Translations under genes and position numbers: made by a program
Shown here: positions 51,417 to 60,433 of the stretch, piece by piece
Layout: each line of letters begins with the position of its first letter
How positions within the stretch are numbered: position 1 is the stretch's first letter
Notes under the pieces: model-generated
What the model saw: only the letters and a program-made list of their open reading frames with translations
Told to the model about the DNA's origin: nothing
The model's database searches: none
DNA from: UBA2387 sp019454665
GTDB taxonomy: Bacteria; Armatimonadota; Fimbriimonadia; Fimbriimonadales; Fimbriimonadaceae
Length of the DNA stretch: 64,000 nt
Reading direction: 5' to 3'
NCBI GenBank assembly: GCA_045862995.1
Contig: BTVX01000008.1
Span: 67,417-131,416 of the forward strand

Positions 51417-52364
51417 TCACACTTCCGGCGAGGGATTCTCGGGTTCCTGTTCCAGAAGCTCCGTCATTGCCGCCGCGAACTCGGCGGCGAACTCCTGGTT
51501 GCCCGTCATCGTAGCGATCATCGCGACCCCGCCCAACGCTTCGACTTGCCGTTGCCACGCTTCATGAGGCGTCACGTCGTCTAGGATTGCTGCCAGCCGT
51601 TCGTACTCTTTTGCCTTCTCTGTTTCGCCTCGAGCGGTCGCGACTTGGGCCAACTTACGGTATTGTGCAGCCACTCGCTCAGGGTCGCCGAATCGTTGGT
51701 CTGCTTCCAAAGCACGAAGCGCGAGCGGCTCGAGCTCTTCCAATGGTTGACACTCTTCTGCGTGCATCAGTGCGATGGTGAAGCACATGCTCACATGCCG
51801 ATCGTCGCCCAACTCGGCATAGACCTCCGCACCGTCCAACGCCCAATCGCGCTTTGCTTCAGGAGTCGCATCGGCTATTGCCAACCCAAACAAGCAGGAC
51901 GCAACGCCCATCTTGTCACCTAATGTTGAGTAGATAGCCTTCGCCTGCTTGTAGCAATCCGTCGCGGAGTCGCGGTCGGCCAACGCAATGGTACGGCCCT
52001 TGGCTTCCAGGACTTTCGCTCGCAGTTCCTCCGAACCACACTCCTCGGCGATTGCCTCCGCTTCTCTCAACATCGGTGACTTCTTATAAGAGGGTGCAAA
52101 GGGCAGAGCGGCGATCAATGCGCGAACGAGTCCCGGCTTGTGGCCGATCCTGCGGAACACGGCTTCCGCCTCTCGCGCCAGCTCGCTCGAACGCACGAAG
52201 GGCTCGGCGTCCGTATCCGAGCGAACCCACTTCACCATATGGCTTAGTTCGAGCAACCCGTAACCCGTTTCGAGATCATCGCCCTCTCTCCGGCATTCCT
52301 CAAGCCGCCGAAGGACCTCCTGCATGCCCTCTTCTGTTAGCGGCGCACGCCAAAGCTCAGCCAT
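51417..52364 (-). CDS. TPR-like helical hypothetical protein
   Basis: A 315-residue, fully helical cytoplasmic protein with tetratricopeptide-like units: ELAREAEAVFRRIGHKPGLV, ADRDSATDCYKQAKAIYSTLG, WALDGAEVYAELGDDRHV and YRKLAQVATARGETEKAKEYE. No catalytic domain. ATG at 52364 overlaps the thrS stop by 8 nt, so it is coupled to thrS despite no evident functional link. Codon use is less GC-biased than thrS. Confidence 0.7.
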   Translation of the reverse strand: MAELWRAPLTEEGMQEVLRRLEECRREGDDLETGYGLLELSHMVKWVRSDTDAEPFVRSSELAREAEAVFRRIGHKPGLVRALIAALPFAPSYKKSPMLREAEAIAEECGSEELRAKVLEAKGRTIALADRDSATDCYKQAKAIYSTLGDKMGVASCLFGLAIADATPEAKRDWALDGAEVYAELGDDRHVSMCFTIALMHAEECQPLEELEPLALRALEADQRFGDPERVAAQYRKLAQVATARGETEKAKEYERLAAILDDVTPHEAWQRQVEALGGVAMIATMTGNQEFAAEFAAAMTELLEQEPENPSPEV

Positions 52365-54162
52365 TGCCACCACCGAGCGACTCAAGGAACGCATCCACCG
52401 TCATCGCGCCGAGGTCGCCTTGCTCCCGCGAGCGGACGCCGACCGTGCCTTCCTCGATATCGCGGTCGCCGAGGATCAGCATGTAAGGCACCTTTTGGCC
52501 CTGATTGTCGCGGATCTTCTTGCCCAGCGTCTCGCGGCGCGCATCCACCTGCACGCGCAGAGGGCGGGAGTCGAAGAGCGTGTCTTTGAGCCGTTGCGAC
52601 AAGGCTTCGGCCGCCTCGACGTGCCGGTCGGCGATGGGGAGAATCGCGATTTGCACGGGCGAGAGCCAGAACGGGAAGGCACCTGCGTACTGCTCCGTGA
52701 GCAGGCCGATCATGCGCTCCAGCGACCCGAACGGGGCGCGGTGGATCATGATCGGACGATGGGGCTTGCTGTCTTCCCCAATGTACTCGAGATCGAACCG
52801 TTCGGGAAGGTTGTAATCCACTTGCACGGTGCCCATCTGCCAATCGCGGCCGAGGGCGTCCTTGATGATGAGGTCGAGCTTGGGGCCATAGAAGGCGGCG
52901 TCTCCGGGCGACACGAAGTAATCGAGGCCCATCGCATCGCACGCCTTGGTGATCGCTTCCGTGGCCGCTTGCCAGTTGTCGTCGTGGCCCACGTACTTGC
53001 TGGAGGCAGGGTCCTTGGTGCCCACGCGGGCACGGAAATCCGTCAGGCCGAGTTTGCGCAGGACCGTTTGCATCAGTTCGACCACGCCGATGAACTCGTC
53101 TTGGAGTTGGTCGGGCGTGACGAACAGGTGGGCGTCGTCTTGCGTGAAGCCTCTGGCGCGCAGGATGCCCGTGACTTCCCCGCTTTGCTCGTAGCGGTGG
53201 ACCGTGCCGAACTCGGCGTAGCGGATGGGTAAATCGCGGTAGCTCCGCATCTGCGATTGATAGATCTCGATGTGGAACGGGCAGTTCATGGGCTTGAGGA
53301 TGTAGGTTTCCTTCTCCTCGTCCTCCATGAACGGGAACAGCTTCTCTTTGAACGTCAGGATGTGGCCCGACTTCTCGTAGAGCTTGATGCTCGCGATCTG
53401 TGGTGTGATGACGGGGTCGTAGCCGCGCTTGAGCTGTTCCTTGCGCAGGAAGTCCGTCATCGTCTCGCGCAGCACTGCGCCCTTGGGAAGCCAAAGAGCG
53501 AGGCCGGGACCCACGCGCGGACTAAACATGAACAGGCTTAGCTCGCGCCCGAGCAAGCGGTGGTCGCGCTTCTTGGCTTCTTCCAGCATGTGCAGGTAAG
53601 CGTCGAGTTCTTCTTGCGTCTCGAACGCCGTGCCATAGATGCGCGTGAGCTGTTTGTTCTTGACGTCCCCACGCCAGTAGGCGCCCGCGATGGACATGAG
53701 TTTGAAGTGCCTGATGTCCTTGGTCGTCTCGATGTGCGGGCCTCGGCACAGGTCAATGAAGCGGCGCAGTTTGCCGTTGGTGAACCGCTGCTGGTCGTAG
53801 AAGCTGACCTCTTCGCCTTCGGGGATGGCGTCGAGCAGTTGGAGCTTGTACAGAGCCGTTTCCTCGCCTTGGCCGAGCGTGGTTTCTTCGAGGATGATGC
53901 GGCGGGCCTCGTCGCGGTCGGCGGCGACTTTGCGTTCGATGCGCATATCGAGCTTGGCGAGCTCCTTCATGCGCTTTTCGATGCGCGGGAGGTCTTCCTC
54001 GCGGATGGGCTCGGGCGGGTCCACGTCGTAGTAGAAGCCGTTCTCGATGGGCGGGCCGATGGCCAGCTTGACGCCGGGATAGAGCTCGGTGAGGGCCTGC
54101 GCCATGAGGTGTGCGGCGCTGTGGCGGAGACGGTAGAGATGGGACTGTTCGTAGGCTTCCAT
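52357..54162 (-). CDS. thrS: Threonyl-tRNA synthetase lacking the TGS domain
   Basis: Charges tRNA-Thr. The 601-residue protein begins directly at the second additional (editing) domain: YRLRHSAAHLMAQALTELYP, with HSAAH being the editing-site His motif, then GPHIETTKDIRHFKLMSIAG. Class II core: motif 2 RYAEFGTVHRYEQSGEVTG, zinc ligands in KPMNCPFHIEIY, and motif 3 HRAPFGSLERMIG, followed by an anticodon domain. The about 60-residue TGS domain at the N-terminus of E. coli ThrS is absent. The ATG at 54162 has an AGGGAAG Shine-Dalgarno; an in-frame ATG at 54204 would add only 14 residues. Confidence 0.95.
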   Translation of the reverse strand: MEAYEQSHLYRLRHSAAHLMAQALTELYPGVKLAIGPPIENGFYYDVDPPEPIREEDLPRIEKRMKELAKLDMRIERKVAADRDEARRIILEETTLGQGEETALYKLQLLDAIPEGEEVSFYDQQRFTNGKLRRFIDLCRGPHIETTKDIRHFKLMSIAGAYWRGDVKNKQLTRIYGTAFETQEELDAYLHMLEEAKKRDHRLLGRELSLFMFSPRVGPGLALWLPKGAVLRETMTDFLRKEQLKRGYDPVITPQIASIKLYEKSGHILTFKEKLFPFMEDEEKETYILKPMNCPFHIEIYQSQMRSYRDLPIRYAEFGTVHRYEQSGEVTGILRARGFTQDDAHLFVTPDQLQDEFIGVVELMQTVLRKLGLTDFRARVGTKDPASSKYVGHDDNWQAATEAITKACDAMGLDYFVSPGDAAFYGPKLDLIIKDALGRDWQMGTVQVDYNLPERFDLEYIGEDSKPHRPIMIHRAPFGSLERMIGLLTEQYAGAFPFWLSPVQIAILPIADRHVEAAEALSQRLKDTLFDSRPLRVQVDARRETLGKKIRDNQGQKVPYMLILGDRDIEEGTVGVRSREQGDLGAMTVDAFLESLGGGNG

Positions 54163-54243
54163 GGCGTGCTTCCCTGACCAAGGGATTGAGTTGTCAGGGA
54201 TCATTATGACCGATGCGCCTGGACGGCCGGCAAGCCGTGGCTG

Positions 54244-55104
54244 TCAGCGGTTCTTGAGCGTTCGCGCCATGAGTCTTATCTGAACCGCCGAGAGGGCCAA
54301 CACCAAGAAGAAGAGCAGGTAGGCGACGGCGCTCGCATATCCCAACTGGTACATGCCAAACCCCTGGCGGTACATGTAGAGGACGACGGTCAGCGTCGAG
54401 TCTGCGGGTCCTCCGTTGGTGAGGATGAACGTCTGTCCGAACACTTGCGACGACGCGATGACCGACATGATGAGGCAGAAGAGCGTTGCGGGTCCGATGG
54501 AGGGCCAGGTGACCGCCCAAAAGCGCCGCCACGGCGACGCGCCGTCCAGGGAGGCCGCTTCGAGTTGTTCTTTAGGCACGTTGCGGAGGGCGGCGAGGTA
54601 GACGAGCATGTTGCCGCCGAGCCCCCACCACAGGGTCATCAGGGCGAGGCTTGGCATGGCCCAGGTGGGGCTGCCCAACCATTGGACGCGCGTGCCCAAG
54701 TAGTGGTTGATCAGGCCGCTCTCGGAAGACAGCAGCCACCGCCACAGGATCGCGGTGACTGCGATCGAGAGGACGACGGGAACATAGAAGCAGACCTTGA
54801 AGAGGGTCGTGGCTCGGTAGCGTTGGTTCAGCCCGACGGCGACCAGCAACGACAGCGCGTTTCCTGCCGGAACCGTCAGGAGGACGAAGTAGGCCGTTCT
54901 CGCCAAGGCGATGTGGAAGAGGTCGTCGCCCAGCGCAGCGGCGTAGTTGTCGAAGCCGACGAAGGGGACTTCCTTGCCGAGCACGTGCCAATCGTGGAGA
55001 CTGATCCAGAAGCCGTAGGCGAGCGGACCGACGAGAAAGACGGCAAACAGCGTGAGATAGGGGAGCAAGAACCAGAATGCCGCTCTGCCGTCGCCGCGTG
55101 TCAT
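54244..55104 (-). CDS. Sugar ABC transporter permease (MalF/UgpA type)
   Basis: A 286-residue permease with six membrane segments. It starts AAFWFLLPYLTLFAVFLVGP and contains the EAA coupling loop KEQLEAASLDGASPWRRFW (about 193-211). It overlaps the stop of the binding-protein gene (ATGA), and pairs with the second permease at 59588 on the opposite strand. No ATPase gene is present; such CUT1 systems commonly share a genome-wide MsmX/UgpC ATPase. Confidence 0.9.
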   Translation of the reverse strand: MTRGDGRAAFWFLLPYLTLFAVFLVGPLAYGFWISLHDWHVLGKEVPFVGFDNYAAALGDDLFHIALARTAYFVLLTVPAGNALSLLVAVGLNQRYRATTLFKVCFYVPVVLSIAVTAILWRWLLSSESGLINHYLGTRVQWLGSPTWAMPSLALMTLWWGLGGNMLVYLAALRNVPKEQLEAASLDGASPWRRFWAVTWPSIGPATLFCLIMSVIASSQVFGQTFILTNGGPADSTLTVVLYMYRQGFGMYQLGYASAVAYLLFFLVLALSAVQIRLMARTLKNR

Positions 55105-56351
55105 CGCTTCCTCAGTCGGTTGTCGGTTCGCCTGGCCGCCGTTTCCAGGGCTTGTTCGGTGGGCTGGATGCCGTTCAGGATCGCCTCGAAGGCGGAGTCG
55201 CCAAACGTGGCGATGAGGTTGCTGTAGATCGAGCGCGGTTCGTACACCACGTGGTCGAGTTGCTTGGCGAACTGCGCCTGCACTTCAAGGCGCTGGAAGC
55301 CAGGGCTGTTCAGCACCGATTTCCGGACGGGCACCTGGCCCCCTTCGGCCCAGCCCAGGCTGTTTTCGCTGAGGTAGGTCATGAACGTCCACGCGGCATG
55401 GCGTCGGGATTGGTCGAGCCCTTCGGGCATGGCGAGGAGATGGGTGCCCGCCCAAACCGCTTTGCGGGGTCCGAATTGCGGGACCGGTGCGGCGGCGAAG
55501 CGCAAGCCTTTCTGCTCCACCAGCGAGGTCATCATGTAGACCCCTTCGAGGGCCATGGCGACTTTGCCCGTCTGAAAGCCGAGCCACGCGTCTTGGCCTT
55601 CGGGCGGCGGGGCGACTCCGGCGCGGACGATGTCGAGCATGCGCTCCATCGCTGCGGTGGCCTCGGGCGTATCGAGTCCCGAGGACTTGAGACTCTCGTC
55701 CAACAGGCCGGTTCCGAATTGGTTGAGGAAGCAGAGCGAGTTCGAGTGGAGCCAGGTGAACGCGAATCCCCACTGTTCTGGGCGTCCATCTCCGTCGTTG
55801 TCTCGGGTGAGTTTCCTGGCGGCGTCCATGAACTCGTCATAGGTTTGCGGTGGTCTGGCGATTCCGGCTTTCTCGAACAGGTCGAGATTGTAGTACAGGC
55901 CGAGCGGGTGGCAATCGAGGGGCAGGGCCCTCAGTGTTCCCTCCCAATGCGCGGCTTCCCAGGCGGCCTCGACGAAGTCCTCGCCGTCCAATCCCCCTTG
56001 CTTGGCGAGGTCGTCGAGGTTTCCGAGGACGCCGTGATGGGCGTATTCGGGGAATCGGTTGACGTGGATGACAAACACCTCTGGCGCGCCTCCGAACGCC
56101 AGGCCGAGGGTGACTTTGTCGTAGAAGGTCCCCCACGGGATGATCTGCATGTTCACGCGGATGCGGCCCTCGTGCTCCTGGTTGAACCGTCGCACGATCT
56201 TTTCCATTTGGGCACCGTCGGGACCCGAAAAGCCGTTCCAGAAGTCCACGACGACGACGCCCTCGTCGGGGGGCGCGCCATGGCGGCACCCTTGGCCGGC
56301 GACGACCGCCGCGAGCCCCAGCACCGTTGCCAAGAACCACCGCACGCTCAT
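55101..56351 (-). CDS. Sugar-binding lipoprotein (extracellular family 1)
   Basis: A 416-residue substrate-binding protein. A lipobox (VAGQGC, Cys22) follows the signal peptide. The fold is MalE-like: VDFWNGFSGPDGAQMEKIV, PEVFVIHVNRFPEYAHHG, ALPLDCHPLGLYYNLDLFEK and TYDEFMDAARKLTRDNDGDG; the aromatic/Asp-rich binding cleft fits an oligosaccharide. It is the middle gene of GH43 - binding protein - permease, so the ligand is probably an oligosaccharide containing arabinose or xylose. Confidence 0.92.
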   Translation of the reverse strand: MSVRWFLATVLGLAAVVAGQGCRHGAPPDEGVVVVDFWNGFSGPDGAQMEKIVRRFNQEHEGRIRVNMQIIPWGTFYDKVTLGLAFGGAPEVFVIHVNRFPEYAHHGVLGNLDDLAKQGGLDGEDFVEAAWEAAHWEGTLRALPLDCHPLGLYYNLDLFEKAGIARPPQTYDEFMDAARKLTRDNDGDGRPEQWGFAFTWLHSNSLCFLNQFGTGLLDESLKSSGLDTPEATAAMERMLDIVRAGVAPPPEGQDAWLGFQTGKVAMALEGVYMMTSLVEQKGLRFAAAPVPQFGPRKAVWAGTHLLAMPEGLDQSRRHAAWTFMTYLSENSLGWAEGGQVPVRKSVLNSPGFQRLEVQAQFAKQLDHVVYEPRSIYSNLIATFGDSAFEAILNGIQPTEQALETAARRTDNRLRKR

Positions 56352-56355
56352 GGGT

Positions 56356-57315
56356 TTACCTCAAGGTCTTCGGCTCCCAGCTTGGTCCATCCGCGCGCGG
56401 GCCATCTTCGGACCAGAGGAGAGGATCGAGCCGCATCAGGCGCGCCGTGCGTTCGGCGTCCCACGCGTGATAGACGATGACCCACCTGTCGGCCAATCGG
56501 ACGACGGAGTTGTGTCCTGGTCCGATGACGCGGTCCGGGACGGTCTTCAGCACCCGCGGCCCGCTGGTTGCGCCGGCGCTGTAGTCGCCCATCGGGTGAT
56601 CGCCCACCACGAAGTCCACGCCGTATGACTCGTTTTGCCAGTTGCCCCCGCTGTAGAGGACGTAGATACGGCCGTCTTTGTGGACGACGCAGGGGCCTTC
56701 CAGCGTGTGCCAGTCGTGTCGTCCGCCATAGATGTCTCGGTCTCGCTGGTAGCGTTGCCAATCGGCGCTGGCTCGCGCCACGACGTGCGGCGGCCCCTCC
56801 AGGCGCATGGGTTCCGGCCAGCGGGCCACGACGACGCAGGTGCCGGGACGCGGTCCTTCGACAATGTCGGTGGCATAGTACACGTACCATTCGCCATCGG
56901 TGTGTCGGTAGGCGTGGCCGTCAATGGCGAAGGGGCACGAATCGGGGGTGAGGGGCCCACGGTCCTCGAAGGGTCCGGTCGGCTGTTCCGACCGGGCGAT
57001 CCGCAGGCGATGGCCTCCATCGGCTTGTCCCGCGGAGTAAAGCATCCACCAGATCCCCTCGCGCTCGACGACCTCGGGGGCCCAGAACGCCATCGCCTCA
57101 GCACTTTTGGGAACGCGCAACGCGTAGCCCGACGGGGTCCAATACACGAGATCGGGCGACCGGAGGACGGGAAACGCCCATCCGCTTTCCGCGGGCGCAG
57201 TCCCGACGGCGCACCACTCGCCCGGCCGTCCGAAGACGAACGGGTCGGCGAAATACTGCTCGAAGACGGGGTTGGCGTACGCCACCGCGGTGTCGGCGGG
57301 GCTCGGCTGGTTCAC
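56356..57315 (-). CDS. GH43-family glycosidase (cytoplasmic type)
   Basis: A 319-residue five-bladed propeller hydrolase (arabinofuranosidase/xylosidase family). The three catalytic residues are visible: base Asp24 in FADPFVFG, pKa-modulating Asp132 in FAIDGHAYR and acid Glu206 in HTLEGPCVV. No signal peptide. The start GTG at 57315 (GGAG about 10 nt upstream) was chosen; the frame is open further upstream into the divergent regulatory region. It leads the binding protein and permease and is divergent from the ArsR-type regulator. Confidence 0.87.
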   Translation of the reverse strand: MNQPSPADTAVAYANPVFEQYFADPFVFGRPGEWCAVGTAPAESGWAFPVLRSPDLVYWTPSGYALRVPKSAEAMAFWAPEVVEREGIWWMLYSAGQADGGHRLRIARSEQPTGPFEDRGPLTPDSCPFAIDGHAYRHTDGEWYVYYATDIVEGPRPGTCVVVARWPEPMRLEGPPHVVARASADWQRYQRDRDIYGGRHDWHTLEGPCVVHKDGRIYVLYSGGNWQNESYGVDFVVGDHPMGDYSAGATSGPRVLKTVPDRVIGPGHNSVVRLADRWVIVYHAWDAERTARLMRLDPLLWSEDGPRADGPSWEPKTLR

Positions 57316-57395
57316 CGCGTGTGCTCCGAGACGATCTGCGAAAAATCTCCGATAATCATCGTCATTTTGTGTTACTATATCATGTGAGCGAAGCA
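57316..57395. promoter_or_regulatory. Divergent promoter/operator region of the GH43 regulon
   Basis: Eighty AT-rich bases between the GH43 operon (minus) and the ArsR-type regulator (plus). TACTAT at 57374-57379 is a plausible -10 for the regulator. CGATAATCATCG at 57350-57361 is a small dyad that could be an operator. Confidence 0.5.
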
Positions 57396-58397
57396 ATGGT
57401 CACGGAATTGAAGTCGCACACGCTCCAAGTGAGAGGCGCCGAAGACGCCGAGATCTTCAAGGCCCTCGGGTCCGAGACCCGGTTGGAGATTCTCGCGTTG
57501 CTGGCCGGCGGCGATCGGAACATCGCCGAAATTTGCCTTGAGTTGAACCTGTCTCAGCCGACGGTGAGCAAGCATGTGCAGGTCCTTGAGCAGGCTGGGC
57601 TGGTGCTCAGCAAGTACATGCCGGGCAGCCAAGGCATGCAGAAGCGATGCCGGCTCCGCTTCGATCGGATGATCGTGTCGTTCGAGGGGGCGGAGATCGC
57701 CGACGAGCGGATGGAAGAGGTTTCCATGCCAATCGGGCTATATTCTAGGGTCGAGGCACACCCTCAGTGCGGGCTCGCGAACCGTGAAAAGATCATCAGC
57801 TTCCTCGACATACCGCAGTCGTTCTACGATCCGGAGCGTTCGACGGCCGAGATCCTGTGGATGGCGGGCGGTTGGGTGGAGTACGTGTTTCCCAACACGT
57901 TGCCCTCGTCGGTCGAAATCTTGCGTCTCGAACTGGTGATGGAAGCGTGCTCGGAGGCGCCGAACTACGACCACGACTGGCCCTCCGACATCACGGTTTG
58001 GGTCAACGAAGCGGAGATCGGCACTTGGACCTGCCCCGGCGACTTCGGCGCCAAACGCGGGGTTCTCAATCCGACGTGGTGGAACGACCACATGACGCAA
58101 TACGGCGCCCTGAAGATCTGGTCGGTGGACCACGAGGGGGCTGCGCTCGACGGCACTCCGCTTTCCTCCGTGACTCTGGAGCAGGCCTCGGTCAAGCCGA
58201 ACAAGCCGATCAGCGTCCGCATCGGCGTGAAGGCCGATGCCGACCATCGCGGTGGATTCAACCTGTTTGGCAAGGGCTTTGGCAACTATGCCCAAGACCT
58301 TGTCCTTCGACTGCACTACGTGAAGAATCCACACGCGCCGAAGCACTCTGGCGCGCTTGCCAACCCGGACAAGGAGGTGCAGCCCGCCCAATCCTAA
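57396..58397 (+). CDS. ArsR-family regulator with C-terminal sensing domain
   Basis: A 333-residue regulator. Residues 17-90 form an ArsR winged helix (DAEIFKALGSETRLEILALL, then ICLELNLSQPTVSKHVQVLEQAGLV). The large C-terminal domain (about 95-333) has beta-rich, Trp-containing sequence (ILWMAGGWVEYVFPN, DITVWVNEAEIGTWTCPGDF) and no metal-cysteine box, so it should sense a carbohydrate or other small ligand rather than a metal. Proteins of this build sit beside GH43-type loci in several bacteria. It faces the GH43 operon and precedes the second half of the regulon. Confidence 0.85.
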   Translation: MVTELKSHTLQVRGAEDAEIFKALGSETRLEILALLAGGDRNIAEICLELNLSQPTVSKHVQVLEQAGLVLSKYMPGSQGMQKRCRLRFDRMIVSFEGAEIADERMEEVSMPIGLYSRVEAHPQCGLANREKIISFLDIPQSFYDPERSTAEILWMAGGWVEYVFPNTLPSSVEILRLELVMEACSEAPNYDHDWPSDITVWVNEAEIGTWTCPGDFGAKRGVLNPTWWNDHMTQYGALKIWSVDHEGAALDGTPLSSVTLEQASVKPNKPISVRIGVKADADHRGGFNLFGKGFGNYAQDLVLRLHYVKNPHAPKHSGALANPDKEVQPAQS

Positions 58398-58416
58398 TCC
58401 TCTTCATCTCTGGCTG

Positions 58417-58434
58417 GAGCGCGCCGCCGCGCTC
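58417..58434 (+). terminator. GC hairpin after the regulator gene
   Basis: GAGCGCG-ccgc-CGCGCTC, a perfect 7-bp stem 19 nt after the regulator stop. No T-run follows. Could end the regulator transcript or sit in the leader of the pseudopilin gene. Confidence 0.35.
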
Positions 58435-58496
58435 TCGGCAGTCTCGTCGGCTGTAGGAACGTCCCTACCAAGTGATCTGAAGGAGCTCCACACATC

Positions 58497-59378
58497 GTGC
58501 GAAACAAAGGCTTCACGCTCATAGAACTTCTCGTCGTCATCGCGATCATCGCGATCCTCGCCGCCATGCTTTTCCCGGTGTACGCCCAGGCCAAGAAGGC
58601 TGCCAAGAAGGCCTCCGACTTGAGCAACATCAAGCAGCTCTCCCTCGCTGCGGTGATGTACATCGCCGACAACGACGACGTATTCGTCGCGAATGGCGAG
58701 GGCATGGTTCCAGCCAACGCCCAGAACTGGTGGACGATGCAACCCTGGACCGGCCAGACCGACTTTTACGGCAATCTGTACGGTGCCGGCGCGGGCGGCG
58801 ATCCTCCCAACCAGGCGCCGCTGGGCTTCATGGATCCCGCCGTCGTTCAGAACTGGGGTCGAGAGACGCACCCCTACGTCAAGAGCATTGACCTGTTCGT
58901 CAGCCCGGGCGCAGCCAACGACAGCGATCCGAAGTTTGCGCCAGTCAACGACTCTCGGGCCGGCAAAACCAGTTACATGTTCAACGGCTGCGTCAGCCGC
59001 ATGTCCCAGACGGCCATCAGCAAGCCATCCGACCTCGTGATCTTCTCGACGCGAGCCACCACGGTCAAGGAAGCCATCGTCTCTCCCAGGCGCAACTTCT
59101 TCACCGATGGCGCGATGCACGCGAACGATGCGGACATCTCCTGGGCCGGCTTCAACTTCAACAAGGGCGCCAACTACGGCATCGCCGACGGCCATGCGCG
59201 GTTCATCCGACGCAAGGCGCTGAAGTTCAAGCAACTCGGCTACTGGGAGTGGGTGTTCATGGACAGCCGCGGCCAATGGGTTGACCCTGCAACCAACCCG
59301 ACGATGGACTCCGATCCCGACCTGGGCTTGAACTACTGGGGAACCTGGGGCAGCTGCGACCCGTCTCGAGTGCCGTAA
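58497..59378 (+). CDS. Type II pseudopilin-like H-X9-DG protein
   Basis: A 293-residue protein starting with the class III prepilin signal RNKG/FTLIELLVVIAIIAIL (Phe5 as mature residue 1, Glu9 conserved), then AAMLFPVYAQAKKAAKKA, typical of Fimbriimonadales. The globular part is of the DUF1559-related type: LSLAAVMYIADNDDVF, SKPSDLVIFSTR and YGIADGHARFI in the C-terminal DG region. GTG start with AAGGAG upstream. It is cleaved by a prepilin peptidase and probably joins a surface or secretion pseudopilus; its role inside a sugar-uptake regulon is unclear, but substrate capture is a fair guess. Confidence 0.9.
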   Translation: MRNKGFTLIELLVVIAIIAILAAMLFPVYAQAKKAAKKASDLSNIKQLSLAAVMYIADNDDVFVANGEGMVPANAQNWWTMQPWTGQTDFYGNLYGAGAGGDPPNQAPLGFMDPAVVQNWGRETHPYVKSIDLFVSPGAANDSDPKFAPVNDSRAGKTSYMFNGCVSRMSQTAISKPSDLVIFSTRATTVKEAIVSPRRNFFTDGAMHANDADISWAGFNFNKGANYGIADGHARFIRRKALKFKQLGYWEWVFMDSRGQWVDPATNPTMDSDPDLGLNYWGTWGSCDPSRVP

Positions 59379-59379
59379 C

Positions 59380-59568
59380 ATGATGGATACCGCACGTGCT
59401 AGGTGTGCGATGTCGGCGGCGGGGTTGATCCTCGTCGCCGGCATGGCGCTCGGACTCCTCGTCGGCTGCAGCACCGACGAAAACCCCGTGTCGCCTCAGA
59501 AGATGCAGGAGATTCGGCAGAAGGAGGCCGAGGAACGCGCCAACTTCCAGCCTCCTTCCAACCAATGA
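59380..59568 (+). CDS. Small lipoprotein
   Basis: A 62-residue lipoprotein: hydrophobic AAGLILVAGMALGLLVGC (lipobox LVGC, Cys30) followed by a short charged tail rich in Glu/Lys (QKMQEIRQKEAEERANF). It starts one base after the pseudopilin stop. A pseudopilin followed by a tiny lipoprotein is a repeated arrangement in this phylum, in my recollection. Start could be either MMD at 59380 or an inner ATG at 59410. Confidence 0.7.
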   Translation: MMDTARARCAMSAAGLILVAGMALGLLVGCSTDENPVSPQKMQEIRQKEAEERANFQPPSNQ

Positions 59569-59587
59569 ACGCTCGCTCGAGGTGCAC

Positions 59588-60430
59588 ATGAAGCGGTTCT
59601 GGCACCACCGGACCGCAGAAGGGCTGGGCTTTGCCGCTATGGCGGCAGGCTCGGCCCTCATGGTGGCGCCTCTTCTTTGGATGTTGAGCACTTCGCTAAA
59701 GTCCGAAGGGGACGTACTCAGCGCCACTCCCCGGTGGATACCGGCGCAACCCACTCTGGAGAACTACCAAGAACTGTTCCGCCGGTCTGCCGAGTTCCCC
59801 ATCGCCCGCTGGTTCGCGAACTCGCTTGGAGTCGCCTTGGCCGTGACCCTTTTGACGCTTTGGGTAACGAGCATGGCCGCCTACGCCTTCGCACGGCTCG
59901 ACTTCAAGGGTCGGGACGCCCTCTTTCTAACCGTCGTCGCCACAATGATGATTCCCGGCCAGGTTTGCCTCATACCCGTCTACTTGATCGTCCAGTTCCT
60001 TGGGTGGAACGACTCGTACCCAGCTCTGATCGTGCCGGGCTTGGCGAGTGCCTTTGGCGTGTTTCTTCTTCGTCAATTCTTCATTGCGATCCCTCGCGAG
60101 TTGGAAGAGGCGGCGATCGTTGACGGCGCGGGCCGTTGGACGCTTTACTGGCGGGTGGTTCTGCCGATCGCCCAACCCGCAATGGCCACTTTGGCGATAT
60201 TCACTTTTCTGGGCTCTTGGAACGACTTCGTATGGCCCTTGATTGTGACTTCAGACGTCGCCATGCGGACGCTTCCCGTCGGCTTGTCCATTTTCCAGGG
60301 GCGCTACACAACGGAATACGGCATCACTATGGCGGCAGCCGCCATCGCCTCTGTTCCCGTGATCGTTGCTTTTCTCTTCTTCCAGCGGCGCATCACGGAG
60401 GGGATTGCCTTGACCGGCATCAAGGGATAA
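59588..60430 (+). CDS. Sugar ABC transporter permease (MalG/AraQ type)
   Basis: A 280-residue permease with six membrane spans, the partner of the permease at 54244. It contains the MalG-type start GSALMVAPLLWMLSTSLK, the domain region FANSLGVALAVTLLTLWVTS, the EAA loop LEEAAIVDGAGRWTLYWRV and the C-terminal IALTGIKG. ATG at 59588 has GAGG upstream; GTG at 59582 is the alternative. It is 3 nt from the second GH43 gene. Confidence 0.9.
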   Translation: MKRFWHHRTAEGLGFAAMAAGSALMVAPLLWMLSTSLKSEGDVLSATPRWIPAQPTLENYQELFRRSAEFPIARWFANSLGVALAVTLLTLWVTSMAAYAFARLDFKGRDALFLTVVATMMIPGQVCLIPVYLIVQFLGWNDSYPALIVPGLASAFGVFLLRQFFIAIPRELEEAAIVDGAGRWTLYWRVVLPIAQPAMATLAIFTFLGSWNDFVWPLIVTSDVAMRTLPVGLSIFQGRYTTEYGITMAAAAIASVPVIVAFLFFQRRITEGIALTGIKG

Positions 60431-60433
60431 CTC

